A stretch of 64,000 nucleotides of DNA from Clostridium beijerinckii HUN142. Its GTDB lineage: Bacteria > Bacillota > Clostridia > Clostridiales > Clostridiaceae. Under the pieces are notes generated by a model, which did no database searches, had not been told where the DNA came from, and saw nothing but the letters and a program-made list of their open reading frames with translations. The stretch lies in assembly GCF_000621745.1 (NCBI RefSeq), contig NZ_JHXK01000005.1, forward strand, positions 310,001 through 374,000, written 5' to 3'. Shown here piece after piece: positions 55,601-64,000 of this stretch. The position numbers and the translations under genes are program-made. Every line of letters starts with the position of its first letter. Position 1 is the first letter of the stretch.

Positions 55601-56258
55601 GTGACCTAGAATCTTCCTTACTTATGTAGTGAACATCATTAGTGGCAACTAATGGTATGCCAGTTTCATTAGATAGTTTTATATTTTCTTCATTTACTCT
55701 CTTTTGTTCTTCCATTCCATGATTTTGTAACTCAATATAAAAATCACCATTAAAAATTTCTTTATATATTAAAGCTGTCTCTTTTGCTTTCTCATAATTA
55801 CCTTTAAGATGGTAAGATTGTACTTCACCTCCTAAACATGCACTCAAAGCAATTAACCCTTCACTATGTTTCTTCAAATATTCATAATCTATTCTTGGCT
55901 TATAATAGAATCCTTCAATAGATGCAACTGATACTATTTTCATTAGATTTTCATATCCAATTTGATTCTTTACTAATAAGACTAAATGATAAGTTGAATT
56001 TTCTTTATCTGGTTGTTTTATATGTCTAGACTTTGGTACAACATAAACTTCGCATCCTAAAATAGGTTTTATATCATTTTCCTTTGCCGCCTTATAAAAA
56101 TCTACAAGCCCATATAAAACTCCATGGTCAGTAATAGCAATACTCTTCATACCTAATTCTTTTGATTTCTTCATGAGCTTTCCTATTTTTCCCGATCCAT
56201 CAAGCAAGCTATATTCTGTATGCAAATGTAAATGACAAAATTGTTTTTCTTCCATCAT
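52680..56258 (-). CDS. dnaE: DNA polymerase III alpha subunit (DnaE)
   Basis: A 1192-residue C-family replicative polymerase. The N-terminal PHP domain begins CHLHLHTEYSLLDGSGKI. The palm has PGRGSAAGSIVAYTLGITKI as landmark and the catalytic acidic motif PDIDSDFCYERR. The finger, helix-hairpin-helix (about 850-900) and OB-fold (about 1000-1085; VILGGILANVNQKVT) domains follow. It is the DnaE type, without the internal proofreading exonuclease of PolC. AGGAGG lies 5 nt before the ATG at 56258 and 8 nt before the next ATG at 56255; either may be used, and a GTG at 56264 is less likely. Confidence 0.95.
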   Translation of the reverse strand: MMEEKQFCHLHLHTEYSLLDGSGKIGKLMKKSKELGMKSIAITDHGVLYGLVDFYKAAKENDIKPILGCEVYVVPKSRHIKQPDKENSTYHLVLLVKNQIGYENLMKIVSVASIEGFYYKPRIDYEYLKKHSEGLIALSACLGGEVQSYHLKGNYEKAKETALIYKEIFNGDFYIELQNHGMEEQKRVNEENIKLSNETGIPLVATNDVHYISKEDSRSHDVLMCIQTAKTIDDPHRRRYPSDQFYLKSADEMWDLFSYVPEALENTIKIADECNYEYKFHESKLPKFPLEDNQDPYEYLRDTCYKGLIDRYSVFENLKNQSLDYSKIEKVVANYEEAREYVDRLEYELQVIKQMGYIDYFLIVWDFVRFSYESGIPTGPGRGSAAGSIVAYTLGITKIDPIKYNLIFERFLNPERVSMPDIDSDFCYERRQEVIDYVVEKYGASNVSQIITFGTMAARLCIRDVGRAMNYSYAEVDRIAKMIPTMLGITIEKALDLNPELKLAYDTDERVKALIDVSKDLEGLPRHSSTHAAGVVIASKPLVEYVPLQKNDEMIVTQFGMNTLEELGLLKMDFLGLRTLTVMNDAVKMIKENRGVDIDLDKIDFEDEEVYNMIGEGNTAGVFQLESPGMTSFMKELKPDSFEDIIAGISLYRPGPMAEIPRYIEGKRNPEKATYLTKELEPILKVTYGCLVYQEQVMQAVRDLAGYSMGRSDMVRRAMSKKKHKVMEEERKNFIYGIVENDEIIVPGCVRNGISEEIANKIFDSMMDFASYAFNKSHAAAYAVVGYQTAYLMKYYPVEMIAAMLNSIMGISEKVAYYIGIAEELGIQVLPPNINESFSKFTVKDNKIRFGLAAIKNVGTNVVASIVKARAEKGKFELLVDFINKMEPSSINKRAIECLIKAGALDDFNVFRSKMLAVHEKLIDNISSDKRRNIDGQISLFASEELKNPEVSYPNIKEFNKRNLLAMEKEMTGLYITGHPLDDYAQSLKMQTTNEISKIFLMNETLDDSLESDIGEINMFNKEDTLQDNDRVILGGILANVNQKVTRNNSIMAFLKLEDLTGTIEVIVFPKTLEKVKELCVTDSLVIVKGRLSLKEDEPPKLICESIEPLEKVNTSKVYLRVDDKVAATVLSKRLKELLIKEYMGDTPIYIFESKGRQKFRVPRDRWISLESDAMNLLRQTLGEENVKVLDS

Positions 56259-56358
56259 CCTCACCTCCTCTTTAAATTAACAATTAATTCAAAGTTTAAA
56301 ATTTATAGTTTTTTTAGGACTTTTCTAATTAAACTATAAATCTTAAACCATACGTTAT

Positions 56359-56643
56359 TTAAAAATCTAAAGTTTTACTGCCTTCCATATATGGGCCTAT
56401 AACTTTTTTAACTTTTTCAACATGAAATTCATTCACATCATATGACAAATAATCTTCCTTATTATCAAATCTTGTTATAAGTCCAATATCATAACTTCTA
56501 TCGCTTTTTATTACATCTATCCCCACTTCTAGCTGCTTTAATTCTTTAATCATTCCATTCATAGATAATAAAGTCTTTTCCACAAATTTTAAATTTTCTG
56601 TTGTTGATTCTTTCAATTTAAATAATACAATGTGCGTAAACAT
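56359..56643 (-). CDS. Dabb-family (stress-responsive alpha/beta barrel) protein
   Basis: A 94-residue protein opening MFTHIVLFKLKEST, the characteristic start of Dabb-domain dimeric ferredoxin-like proteins, with the later YLSYDVNEFHVEKVKKVIGP segment typical of the family. The biochemical function is generally unknown; some relatives are cyclases or stress proteins. It lies 24 nt after whiA and before dnaE on the same strand. Ribosome site AAGGGAGAGGATATT. Confidence 0.85.
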   Translation of the reverse strand: MFTHIVLFKLKESTTENLKFVEKTLLSMNGMIKELKQLEVGIDVIKSDRSYDIGLITRFDNKEDYLSYDVNEFHVEKVKKVIGPYMEGSKTLDF

Positions 56644-56666
56644 AATATCCTCTCCCTTTAATTTAA

Positions 56667-57614
56667 TTATCTGCTTGTTCTTAATTCCTCTGCTATCTTT
56701 TCTATCTTTCTTAATCTATGATTTATTCCCGACTTTCCTACTGGAGGATCTAACATTTCTCCTAATTCCTTCAGTGATTCATCTGGATAATTTAATCTAA
56801 GTTCTGCAATTTCTTTTAAGTTATCTGGTAATCTTTGTAATCCAATCTGTGATTGTATAAGTTTTATGCTTTCAACCTGCCTCACAGCTGCATTTACTGT
56901 TTTAGAAAGATTTGCTGTCTCACAATTAACAAGTCTGTTTACATTATTTCTCATTTCCTTCATTATTCTTATATTTTCAATCTCTAAAAGTGATGAATGA
57001 GCTCCTATTACATTAAGCAAATCTACTATTTGTTCTCCTTCTTTGATATATACTATGAAACTATTTTTTCTTTGTATAACCTTAGAATTTAAACTGAAAG
57101 TATTAATTAGATTCGATAGATCTTTTGCATACTCTTCACTATGCGTTACAAATTCTAGGTGGTAAGTTTTCTCTGGGTTACTTATGCTTCCTCCACCAAT
57201 AAACGCGCCTCTTATATATGCTCTTTTTATACCTTCATCTTTAAAAATATACTCCTCTATCCTATAATCCAAACTCATTATTCCATCAATTTCTTTAAGT
57301 ATTCCAGTGTCGCTTAATAATCCCCTAACACCCATTTCTTCAGAAATCACTACCATATAAATATTATTCTTCTTTAAAGAGTTACTCTTCTTTACCATTA
57401 ACTTTGAATGTATATTAAAGTGATCCTTTAAAAGTGTAAAAATCAATCTAGCACTAGCTGGGTTTTCTGTGGTCATTTTAAAACTAAGTCCACTTCCACT
57501 AAAAGCTAATGTACCACTAACCTTCATAATAGCTGATATTTCTGCCAACGCCTCTTCCTTCGAAATATCTATATATCTGCATATTTCTCCTTTAACTTTA
57601 GATGAAAATGACAT
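56667..57614 (-). CDS. whiA: WhiA, DNA-binding protein
   Basis: A 315-residue protein with an N-terminal LAGLIDADG-like fold (AFIGGGSISNPEKTYHLEF as landmark) and a C-terminal helix-turn-helix (LRLNYPDESLKELGEMLDPP landmark; GKSGINHRLRKIEKIAEEL). WhiA is linked to sporulation in Streptomyces and to cell division and chromosome segregation in Bacillus. The order rapZ-yvcK-whiA is the standard Firmicutes arrangement. Ribosome site AAGGAAGGAAACGG. Confidence 0.95.
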   Translation of the reverse strand: MSFSSKVKGEICRYIDISKEEALAEISAIMKVSGTLAFSGSGLSFKMTTENPASARLIFTLLKDHFNIHSKLMVKKSNSLKKNNIYMVVISEEMGVRGLLSDTGILKEIDGIMSLDYRIEEYIFKDEGIKRAYIRGAFIGGGSISNPEKTYHLEFVTHSEEYAKDLSNLINTFSLNSKVIQRKNSFIVYIKEGEQIVDLLNVIGAHSSLLEIENIRIMKEMRNNVNRLVNCETANLSKTVNAAVRQVESIKLIQSQIGLQRLPDNLKEIAELRLNYPDESLKELGEMLDPPVGKSGINHRLRKIEKIAEELRTSR

Positions 57615-57656
57615 TCCGTTTCCTTCCTTATCTATAAATTTTCTTATAATTTATAA

Positions 57657-59009
57657 TTAATCAATTACTTTTCCTTTTTCTTCTCTGACTCTTTCTTTAA
57701 TACGTTGCGATAAATACATATATTCTATTATCTTTTTCTTATCATATAAAAGTTTCTTTTCCATTATTGTATCTACTAATATTTCTGCCAACTTATCTGA
57801 ATCGTGCTTTACCAATCCATTTTTAACTTTTACTAAATCATCGCCAACTATTTTTACACCTAAACTATTAATATCTTCTCTATCTAATTTAACAAGTTCT
57901 GCACCATCTTTTTGGTATTTTTCCTTTAATTCCTCTGTTATTTCTCCTGTATTAGCAATTACATAGTCAACAATATCTTTCCCACCATATTTGAATAAAA
58001 CTTTTAAGTGGTCTGATACTTTAAACCCTGTACTCTCTCCAGGCTGAGTCATTATATTAGAAATATATATTTTAATGGCACTACTCTTCCTAACTTCTTT
58101 TGCAATATCTTTCACAAGCAAATTAGAAGTTATACTTGTATACAAACTACCTGGTCCCATTACTATAGCATCTGCTTCTTTTATAGCCTCTAATGCCTCT
58201 GGAAGAGCTTTTGCATTCCCCGGAACTATTTTCAATTCTTCTATTCTAGATTTTTGTTCAATAGCCTCTTCTGGAATTTGTGATTCTCCTTTTACTATGT
58301 TGCCATTTTGTAGTTTTGCAACCAATTGCATATTATCCAAAGTAACAGGTATAACTTTACCTGTTACAGCTAATACCGAACTCATTTTTTGAACTGCTTC
58401 CTCAAAATTGTCAGATATTCCATCCATAGCCGCTAGAAATAAATTTCCAAAGCTTTGATTTTTTAATCTCCCATCAGCAAATCTATATTGAAGTAAATCC
58501 TCCATTATAGGCTCTGTATCTGCCAATGCTAAAATACAGTTTCTTATATCCCCTGGAGGTAAAATTCCCAAATCTTCTCTTAAATCTCCTGATCCTCCAC
58601 CATCATCTCCAACCGTAACTATTGCAGTTATATTTGACGTATAGTACTTCAATCCTCGAAGCATTGTGGACAAACCAGTTCCCCCACCAATTACGACTAT
58701 TTTAGGCCCTTTTACTAATAATCTTTTTTCATATATTAGACTTTCAATTTTTCTGCTATCTAAAGATACTTTAAGGTATCCTCTATTTACCAATACAAGT
58801 ATAGATTTCATTGTTTCAGTAACTGAGATATATAAAACAAATATTCCTGTAATATTTAAAAATACATAAAAAACTTGGTAATATAAATTGTAAACTCTAT
58901 GATTGACTAGCTCTGTAAATCCAAATGATATTAACAATATTCCAAAAACCCCAAACGCTAGCCATCGCTTTACTTTAATCCCAGCCTTAAGCCAATCTTT
59001 TATCCTCAT
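57657..59009 (-). CDS. yvcK: YvcK/CofD-like gluconeogenesis and cell-wall control protein
   Basis: A 450-residue protein. Two membrane helices at about 15-35 and 40-62 precede a CofD-like nucleotide-sugar-binding domain ([20 protein letters not shown] landmark; [22 protein letters not shown] landmark; GPGSLYTSI). In Bacillus, YvcK/GlmR binds UDP-GlcNAc and controls envelope precursor supply. Here the N-terminal membrane anchor is an addition compared with the Bacillus protein and is common in clostridia. The ATG overlaps the rapZ stop codon by 4 nt (ATGA), indicating translational coupling. Confidence 0.93.
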   Translation of the reverse strand: MRIKDWLKAGIKVKRWLAFGVFGILLISFGFTELVNHRVYNLYYQVFYVFLNITGIFVLYISVTETMKSILVLVNRGYLKVSLDSRKIESLIYEKRLLVKGPKIVVIGGGTGLSTMLRGLKYYTSNITAIVTVGDDGGGSGDLREDLGILPPGDIRNCILALADTEPIMEDLLQYRFADGRLKNQSFGNLFLAAMDGISDNFEEAVQKMSSVLAVTGKVIPVTLDNMQLVAKLQNGNIVKGESQIPEEAIEQKSRIEELKIVPGNAKALPEALEAIKEADAIVMGPGSLYTSITSNLLVKDIAKEVRKSSAIKIYISNIMTQPGESTGFKVSDHLKVLFKYGGKDIVDYVIANTGEITEELKEKYQKDGAELVKLDREDINSLGVKIVGDDLVKVKNGLVKHDSDKLAEILVDTIMEKKLLYDKKKIIEYMYLSQRIKERVREEKGKVID

Positions 59010-59890
59010 AGTTTCTTTTCCCCTTTATGAAGATCTTCGGCTACATCTCTATGTTCTATTTTAGAATTATAATTTTCTCTATTTAATATCTCATAAACTT
59101 CATTAGCTATTGCAACAGAACGATGTCTTCCCCCTGTGCATCCTATAGATATAATTAACTGACTTTTTCCTTCTTTTATATAATTAGGTATTAAGTATTT
59201 CAACATGTCTATTAACTTTTCTATAAAATTCGCCGTTTCCTCTTGCTTTAAAACGTAATCTTTAACTGGTTCATCATTACCAGAATACTGTTTTAATTCC
59301 GGTATATAAAAAGGATTTGGTATAAATCTAACATCAAAAACCAAATCAGAATCTACTGGTATCCCATATTTAAATCCAAAGCTCAATACTGTAATTGATA
59401 ATTGCTTTTCCGGATAGATATGATCTCCATAATTCTTATTTATTTTTTCTCTTAAATGCCTTATTTCATATTTAGATGTATCAATAATAATATCGGCTAT
59501 ATTTTTAACTTCTCTTAATTTTTCTCTTTCTTGCGTAATCCCAGTCAAAACTCTTCCATCTGGTGATAACGGATGACTTCTTCTTGTCTCCTTGAATCTC
59601 TTAATAAGTACCTCATCAGTTGCTTCTAAAAACAATATTTCATATTTAAATTCGTTTTTCCTTAAGTAATTTAAAGCTTCAAAAAAGTCATCAAAGAAAA
59701 TTCCGCCTCTAATATCTATAACTAATGCTACTTTTTCAATATTTCCGCCACTTTGCGTGCATACTTCTGCGAACTTAGAGATTAACTTTGGTGGAAGGTT
59801 ATCAACACAAAAATATCCTAAATCTTCTAGTGCTCTTGTTGCTTGTGTCTTCCCTGCTCCTGATAATCCTGTAACAATAACAAATCTCAT
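59006..59890 (-). CDS. rapZ: RapZ/YvcJ nucleotide-binding protein
   Basis: A 294-residue P-loop protein. The Walker A motif is [12 protein letters not shown] near the N-terminus, followed by DNLPPKLI and a C-terminal domain with [16 protein letters not shown]. In enterobacteria RapZ directs GlmZ sRNA decay; in Firmicutes YvcJ binds nucleotides and affects competence. I start at the ATG at 59890, preceded by AAAGGGAGTGTGTAGT; the 13 extra residues from 59929 are not conserved in the family. It is the first gene of rapZ-yvcK-whiA. Confidence 0.95.
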   Translation of the reverse strand: MRFVIVTGLSGAGKTQATRALEDLGYFCVDNLPPKLISKFAEVCTQSGGNIEKVALVIDIRGGIFFDDFFEALNYLRKNEFKYEILFLEATDEVLIKRFKETRRSHPLSPDGRVLTGITQEREKLREVKNIADIIIDTSKYEIRHLREKINKNYGDHIYPEKQLSITVLSFGFKYGIPVDSDLVFDVRFIPNPFYIPELKQYSGNDEPVKDYVLKQEETANFIEKLIDMLKYLIPNYIKEGKSQLIISIGCTGGRHRSVAIANEVYEILNRENYNSKIEHRDVAEDLHKGEKKL

Positions 59891-59990
59891 ACTACACACT
59901 CCCTTTTGCCAAAGATATTTTTTAGGCATAACTATTACTCTTAATTTGCCTTAACATCAAAATTATATCATACTATTATAATTAAATCAT

Positions 59991-60023
59991 AAAAAACCCA
60001 AAAGTCTCTAAACTCTTGAGTTT
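59991..60023 (-). terminator. Terminator of murB
   Basis: Arms 59994-60005 and 60012-60023 pair over 12 bp, with two G-U pairs in the minus-strand RNA, and are followed by six T. It lies about 107 nt past the murB stop codon. Confidence 0.8.
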
Positions 60024-60129
60024 TATATAATTTAGTGTTTACTTATAGATATATTTAACATCTATAGCTTCTATTTTTGTTTATAGTTCTAAAAATAATA
60101 ATTTTTCATTTTTATAGTTACTAAAATGC

Positions 60130-61044
60130 TTAATCTTCACCCCAAATTCTAACTTCAGGATATAAATCTACTCCAAATTGTTTTTTCACTTCGTCCTTAA
60201 CATGACATATTACACCTAATACATCCTTAGCTGTTCCATTATTATAATTAATAACAAATCCAGCATGCTTTGCTGAGACACACGCTCCGCCAATAGTAAA
60301 TCCTTTTAATCCAGCATCCTCAATTAATTTTCCTGCAAAATATCCCTCTGGTCTTTTAAATGTACTACCTGCTGAAGGGTACTCTAACGGCTGTCTTTCT
60401 TCTCTCCTTTTAGTTAATTCATCAACTCTAGCTTGAATCTTTTCTTTATCACCATTAACTAAATTAAAAGTTGCACGTAATACTATATATCCCTTTTGCA
60501 TAACTATAGACTGTCTATATCCTAAATTTAGTTCTGCTTTAGGAATTATTCTAATTTCTTGATTATCATCTAGTACTTCTGCGCTTTCAATGACAAATGA
60601 AATTTCTCCGTCATAAGCTCCTGCATTCATAAATACAGCTCCACCTACGCTACCCGGAATACCACAAGCAAATTGAACTCCTGCTAGTGACCCTTCTGTA
60701 GCTGCCTTCGAAACATCTTTAAGTAATGCTCCACATTCTGCAATAACCTTATTACCTATACATTCTATTTTATTGAGTTCGCATAACTTTATAACAACAC
60801 CTCTAATACCACCATCTTTAACTAAGATATTAGACCCATTTCCTATTACATAAAATGGTATATTATTTTCTTTGCAAATAGTGATAGTTTCTTTTACCTG
60901 TTGTATACTGTTTGGAGTCAGAAGTATGTCTACTGGTCCTCCAACTTTAAAGTATATATGTTCACTCATTTTCGCATCTAATTGAATTTGTGACTCTTTG
61001 TATAATTTGCTGAACAAATTCTTATATTCTCCATAGTGCTTCAT
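60130..61044 (-). CDS. murB: UDP-N-acetylenolpyruvoylglucosamine reductase
   Basis: A 304-residue FAD enzyme making UDP-MurNAc in peptidoglycan synthesis. FAD-binding motifs are [19 protein letters not shown] and [14 protein letters not shown]. The catalytic segment is [20 protein letters not shown] (serine in AGSTFK), and the C-terminal glutamate is in LYPEVRIWG. This is a type II enzyme, lacking the extra loop of E. coli MurB. The ATG at 61044 follows TTTGAGGAGTTTTGGC; the TTG at 61059 precedes that site. Confidence 0.96.
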   Translation of the reverse strand: MKHYGEYKNLFSKLYKESQIQLDAKMSEHIYFKVGGPVDILLTPNSIQQVKETITICKENNIPFYVIGNGSNILVKDGGIRGVVIKLCELNKIECIGNKVIAECGALLKDVSKAATEGSLAGVQFACGIPGSVGGAVFMNAGAYDGEISFVIESAEVLDDNQEIRIIPKAELNLGYRQSIVMQKGYIVLRATFNLVNGDKEKIQARVDELTKRREERQPLEYPSAGSTFKRPEGYFAGKLIEDAGLKGFTIGGACVSAKHAGFVINYNNGTAKDVLGVICHVKDEVKKQFGVDLYPEVRIWGED

Positions 61045-61221
61045 GCCAAAACTCCTCAAACATTTATATTAATCTGCTTTTTGTTTACATGATATAGAAT
61101 AATTCAAATATTAATCTAAGACAAGTAAATTTTTATTCCGTACTATTATAGCATAATTTATTTATTTTGTTCATGTTTTTAATATATATTCAAAAAATAA
61201 CATAATGCGTTCTAATTACAC

Positions 61222-61278
61222 AGTATTGGTACAATGATCCAATACTAAAAATTAGGTTGAGCTCACCCAACCTAATTT
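61222..61278 (-). terminator. Tandem terminator hairpins of uvrC
   Basis: The first hairpin pairs 61249-61259 with 61268-61278 over a perfect 11 bp and is followed by a T run. A second 8-bp stem, AGTATTGG/CCAATACT (61222-61229, 61239-61246), lies directly downstream. Confidence 0.85.
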
Positions 61279-61281
61279 ATC

Positions 61282-63147
61282 TTATTTTGCATTTCTAAAA
61301 TACTCTAATATACTATTTGCTGCCTTCGTATCAATTGATTCTGCCTCAAGAAGTTCATCTAATGTAGCCTTTTTAATATTATCAATACTTCCAAATTTCA
61401 TTAGAAGAGACATTCTTCTCTTCTGTCCAATATTAGGTATATCATCTAATATTGAATGAAGTGTTCTCTTATCTCTTAAACTTCTATGGTAAGTAATTGC
61501 GAATCTATGAACTTCATCCTGAATTCTTCTTATCATTTGCATCAAATTAGAATTTCTATTTATTATCAATTCATTATTATTATAAATTATCCCTCTAGTT
61601 GCATGATAATCATCCTTAACCAATCCACATACAGGTATATTTACTCCTAATTTATTTAATACTTCAAGAGCTATATTTACCTGGCCCTTTCCACCATCCA
61701 TCATAATTAAATCCGGAAAATTTGAAAACTTCCCGCTAGAAAACTTAATTTCCTTATTTTGAATCTCTCTAATCTCTTTTAATCCATGAGTAAACCTTCG
61801 TTCCAGAATTTCTCTCATACTATCATAATCATTAGCACTTTTTACTGTTTTTATACGAAATCTTCTATAATCACTATTTTTAGCTTTACCATCTTCAAAT
61901 ACAATCATTGACCCAACAGAATCTACTCCTTGTATATTCGATATATCATACGCCTCAATTCTAAGTGGCATAGTATCAAGTTCTAACAATTCTTGAATCT
62001 CTTTTAATGAAATCATATTTATTTCTTTGTCTCTCAAAATCTTATCTTTAAATTGATCTAAAGTGACTTTTGCATTGTTTTTAACTAGCTCTAGCATCTC
62101 TTTTTTCTCACCTTTTATTGGTACCTTAACAAATACCCTTGAACCACGCTTTATACTTAAAAATTCCTCCAATGCTTCAATTTCATCACTTTCTGGAATG
62201 TATATATTCTTTGGAACCTTTGGCGTTCCTCCATAGAATGAAATTATAAATTGTGAAATGATTGTTGTGTCTTCTTCATGAGAACTATTTTCAATCATAA
62301 AATGCTCTCTTCCAGTTATTTTTCCATCTCTTAAAAAGAATACTTGAACGCAACAGTCCTTCTCATCTTTATAAATATTAATAAAGTCTTCATCATTTTC
62401 TTGGGATTTAAACACCTTTTGTTTTTCTGCTATATTTTCTATAGCAACTATTTTGTCTCTTAAAGATGCAGCTTTCTCAAATTCTAGACTTCTTGATGCA
62501 TTCTGCATTTCTTCTTTTAATTTATTTAAAAGACTCCTATCCTTTCCACTTAAAACTTCCATTATTTCATCCACCATTTTTTTGTATTCAATTTTAGAAA
62601 TACGTCCTTCACAAGGTGCATTGCATTTTTTTATATGGTAATTTAAACATGCTCTTGTTGTCTTTTCACCTTCTATGATAGATCTTTTACAAGTTCTTAA
62701 TGGAAAAATTCTTCTAATTAAATTTATTGTTTCATGCACATCTCCTGCATTTGGATATGGTCCAAAATACTTATTTCCATCCTTAGCATAATTTCTTGTT
62801 ATAAAAACTCTAGGAAAATCTTCATTAGTAGTTATTTTTATAAACGGATAAAATTTATCATCCTTTAATGAAATATTATATTTAGGGCTATACTTTTTTA
62901 TTAGATTACATTCTAATATTAAAGCTTCCATTTCAGAATCTGTTACTATGTATTCAAATTCGGCAATATTCTTAACCATCGCTTTTACTTTTTCCGAATG
63001 ATTTTTAGAATTTTGAAAGTATTGGCGTACTCTATTCTTTAATATTTTTGCTTTTCCTACATAGATAATCTCTCCAAGTGAGTTTTTCATTAAATAAACC
63101 CCTGGTTCATTTGGCAAAATCTTTAATTGAGCTTTAAAATCAAACAT
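61282..63147 (-). CDS. uvrC: Excinuclease ABC subunit C
   Basis: A 621-residue nucleotide-excision-repair nuclease that makes both incisions at a lesion. The N-terminal GIY-YIG domain reads GVYLMKNSLGEIIYVGKAK with Arg in NRVRQYF. A cysteine cluster (CLNYHIKKCNAPC) follows, then the UvrB-binding UVR motif (FEKAASLRDKI, about 205), the C-terminal RNase H-like endonuclease (EAYDISNIQGVDSVGSMIVF landmark) and two helix-hairpin-helix motifs (DDIPNIGQKRR). Ribosome site AGAAAGGAGTGCTGG. It lies upstream of murB but has its own terminator. Confidence 0.97.
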   Translation of the reverse strand: MFDFKAQLKILPNEPGVYLMKNSLGEIIYVGKAKILKNRVRQYFQNSKNHSEKVKAMVKNIAEFEYIVTDSEMEALILECNLIKKYSPKYNISLKDDKFYPFIKITTNEDFPRVFITRNYAKDGNKYFGPYPNAGDVHETINLIRRIFPLRTCKRSIIEGEKTTRACLNYHIKKCNAPCEGRISKIEYKKMVDEIMEVLSGKDRSLLNKLKEEMQNASRSLEFEKAASLRDKIVAIENIAEKQKVFKSQENDEDFINIYKDEKDCCVQVFFLRDGKITGREHFMIENSSHEEDTTIISQFIISFYGGTPKVPKNIYIPESDEIEALEEFLSIKRGSRVFVKVPIKGEKKEMLELVKNNAKVTLDQFKDKILRDKEINMISLKEIQELLELDTMPLRIEAYDISNIQGVDSVGSMIVFEDGKAKNSDYRRFRIKTVKSANDYDSMREILERRFTHGLKEIREIQNKEIKFSSGKFSNFPDLIMMDGGKGQVNIALEVLNKLGVNIPVCGLVKDDYHATRGIIYNNNELIINRNSNLMQMIRRIQDEVHRFAITYHRSLRDKRTLHSILDDIPNIGQKRRMSLLMKFGSIDNIKKATLDELLEAESIDTKAANSILEYFRNAK

Positions 63148-63301
63148 TCCAGCACTCCTTTCTATGAATTTAAAGATAAAAATTAAAATTAAAAAGTGAA
63201 GAGTTTAAAGAAAAATCATTTTACTATTTCCAATTTAGTAATCTTAAGAAATTTTAATGGTTCTCCTATAGCTATTCACTTTTTATTTAACATATTTAAT
63301 T

Positions 63302-64000
63302 TTAATTTCCAATAACTGCTTGCCTAATTAATTTTCCAGCTATCGGTGCTGCTGCACTCGCTCCATATCCTCCATTTTCAACTATTACAGCAACTGCAAT
63401 TTTAGGATTACTTGCCGGTGCAAGCCCAATAAACCAAGAATGAGGTTTAGCACTTTCTCCATTAGCAAGATTGTAGTCAGCTGTACCAGTCTTACCCGCT
63501 GCATCAGTTCCTTGAAAGTAACTCCAAGTAGAGTCAATTCTTGAGTTGACTAAATTTTTCATATAGTCTTTTATTATTGTAGCATTAGCTGAACTTATAA
63601 CTTGTTTATTCACTTTTGTTTCTACTGTCTTAACTACATTACCGTCCTTATCCACCACTTGACTAACAAGTCTTGGTTCCATCATCTTACCATCATCAGC
63701 TACTGTACTTGCAACCAACGCCATTTCCATAGGAGTTGCTAAAATACTACTTTGACCAATCCCTGATTGAGCTATGCTCCCAATTTCAGCTTTTGATAAC
63801 TTTGGAAATTGGCTCTGATCTATTTTAAATCCATCAGATTCTACTGTATTATTAAAACCAAACTTCTCCGCAGTAGCTTTTAACTTATCATTTCCTAGTT
63901 CCATCGCCAATGTACCAAATACAAAATTACTTGATAATCTATACGCATCTTTTAGATCTATTTCACCATTAACTTCTCCATTATCATTACTCAATGATTG
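63302..64000 (-). CDS. Class B penicillin-binding protein, C-terminal part (FtsI/PbpA-like)
   Basis: The open frame runs off the right edge, so only the last 232 residues are seen. Transpeptidase motifs present are SxN in LSSNFVFG and KTG in AAGKTGTADYN; the SxxK serine should lie outside the window. The segment SIAQSGIGQSSILATPMEMA (landmark) and the ending IAGKLIRQAVIGN are typical of monofunctional D,D-transpeptidases of the elongation or division complexes. In clostridia a PbpA-type protein often sits beside an FtsW/RodA gene; that gene is not visible here. Confidence 0.9.
   Translation of the reverse strand, partial: QSLSNDNGEVNGEIDLKDAYRLSSNFVFGTLAMELGNDKLKATAEKFGFNNTVESDGFKIDQSQFPKLSKAEIGSIAQSGIGQSSILATPMEMALVASTVADDGKMMEPRLVSQVVDKDGNVVKTVETKVNKQVISSANATIIKDYMKNLVNSRIDSTWSYFQGTDAAGKTGTADYNLANGESAKPHSWFIGLAPASNPKIAVAVIVENGGYGASAAAPIAGKLIRQAVIGN

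Overview
The window is a low-GC (roughly 28-30% by eye), AT-rich Firmicutes chromosome. Protein families, strong GGAGG ribosome sites and gene order (uvrC-murB-rapZ-yvcK-whiA-dnaE-pfkA-pyk) point to Clostridium sensu stricto, probably near the C. beijerinckii/C. butyricum group; the species call is only an impression. Almost all genes lie on the minus strand. I see no tRNA, rRNA, CRISPR array, transposase or prophage gene.

Layout. 1-1450: the start of a SIS-domain sugar-phosphate enzyme and an orphan amino-acid-type binding lipoprotein; both promoters carry the same TAATACGTATTA palindrome. 1514-4929: a copper operon csoR-copA-copZ with a GC-rich CsoR-type operator. 5078-9530: an alpha-glucoside PTS operon (EIICB, GH4 6-phospho-alpha-glucosidase, EIIA) with an RpiR-type regulator. 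9602-15562: a PAS-PAS-GGDEF-HD-GYP protein, an M20 amidohydrolase, a CPBP protease, a nitrilase-type amidase and a MIF-like tautomerase.

16014-36777 is the densest region and is all signalling. A plus-strand operon encodes a receiver, a hybrid histidine kinase and an Hpt protein (a complete phosphorelay). Converging on it is a long minus-strand operon: cheY, a poly-HAMP chemoreceptor, cheW, a second chemoreceptor, a REC-histidine kinase, a receiver, a small unknown protein and a bacteriohemerythrin. Upstream is a second operon, cheA-mcp-cheR-cheB, then motAB. A NarL-type response regulator sits between the two che operons. Both che operons share an unusual promoter-proximal module: AAGTCAT, 9 nt, TGCAAAWTGCA, 19 nt, TGC-N4-TGCA, at nearly the same distance from each start codon. 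No CheC, CheD, CheX or CheZ is encoded here. A collapsed chemoreceptor pseudogene lies just beyond motA.

37792-47327: a 6-phospho-beta-glucosidase, a manganese catalase, a DUF362 ferredoxin-like protein with a textbook MerR-type promoter (19-bp spacer with a dyad), and a five-gene operon of two Gfo/Idh/MocA oxidoreductases, a sugar epimerase, an AraC regulator and an AAC(3)-family acetyltransferase, which looks catabolic rather than resistance-related.

47565-64000: housekeeping genes: the rRNA/tRNA uracil methyltransferase, pyruvate kinase and phosphofructokinase, the DNA polymerase III alpha subunit, the whiA-yvcK-rapZ cell-envelope/carbon-control block, murB, uvrC, and the 3' part of a class B penicillin-binding protein. 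A compact GC-rich structured element lies between pyk and the methyltransferase.
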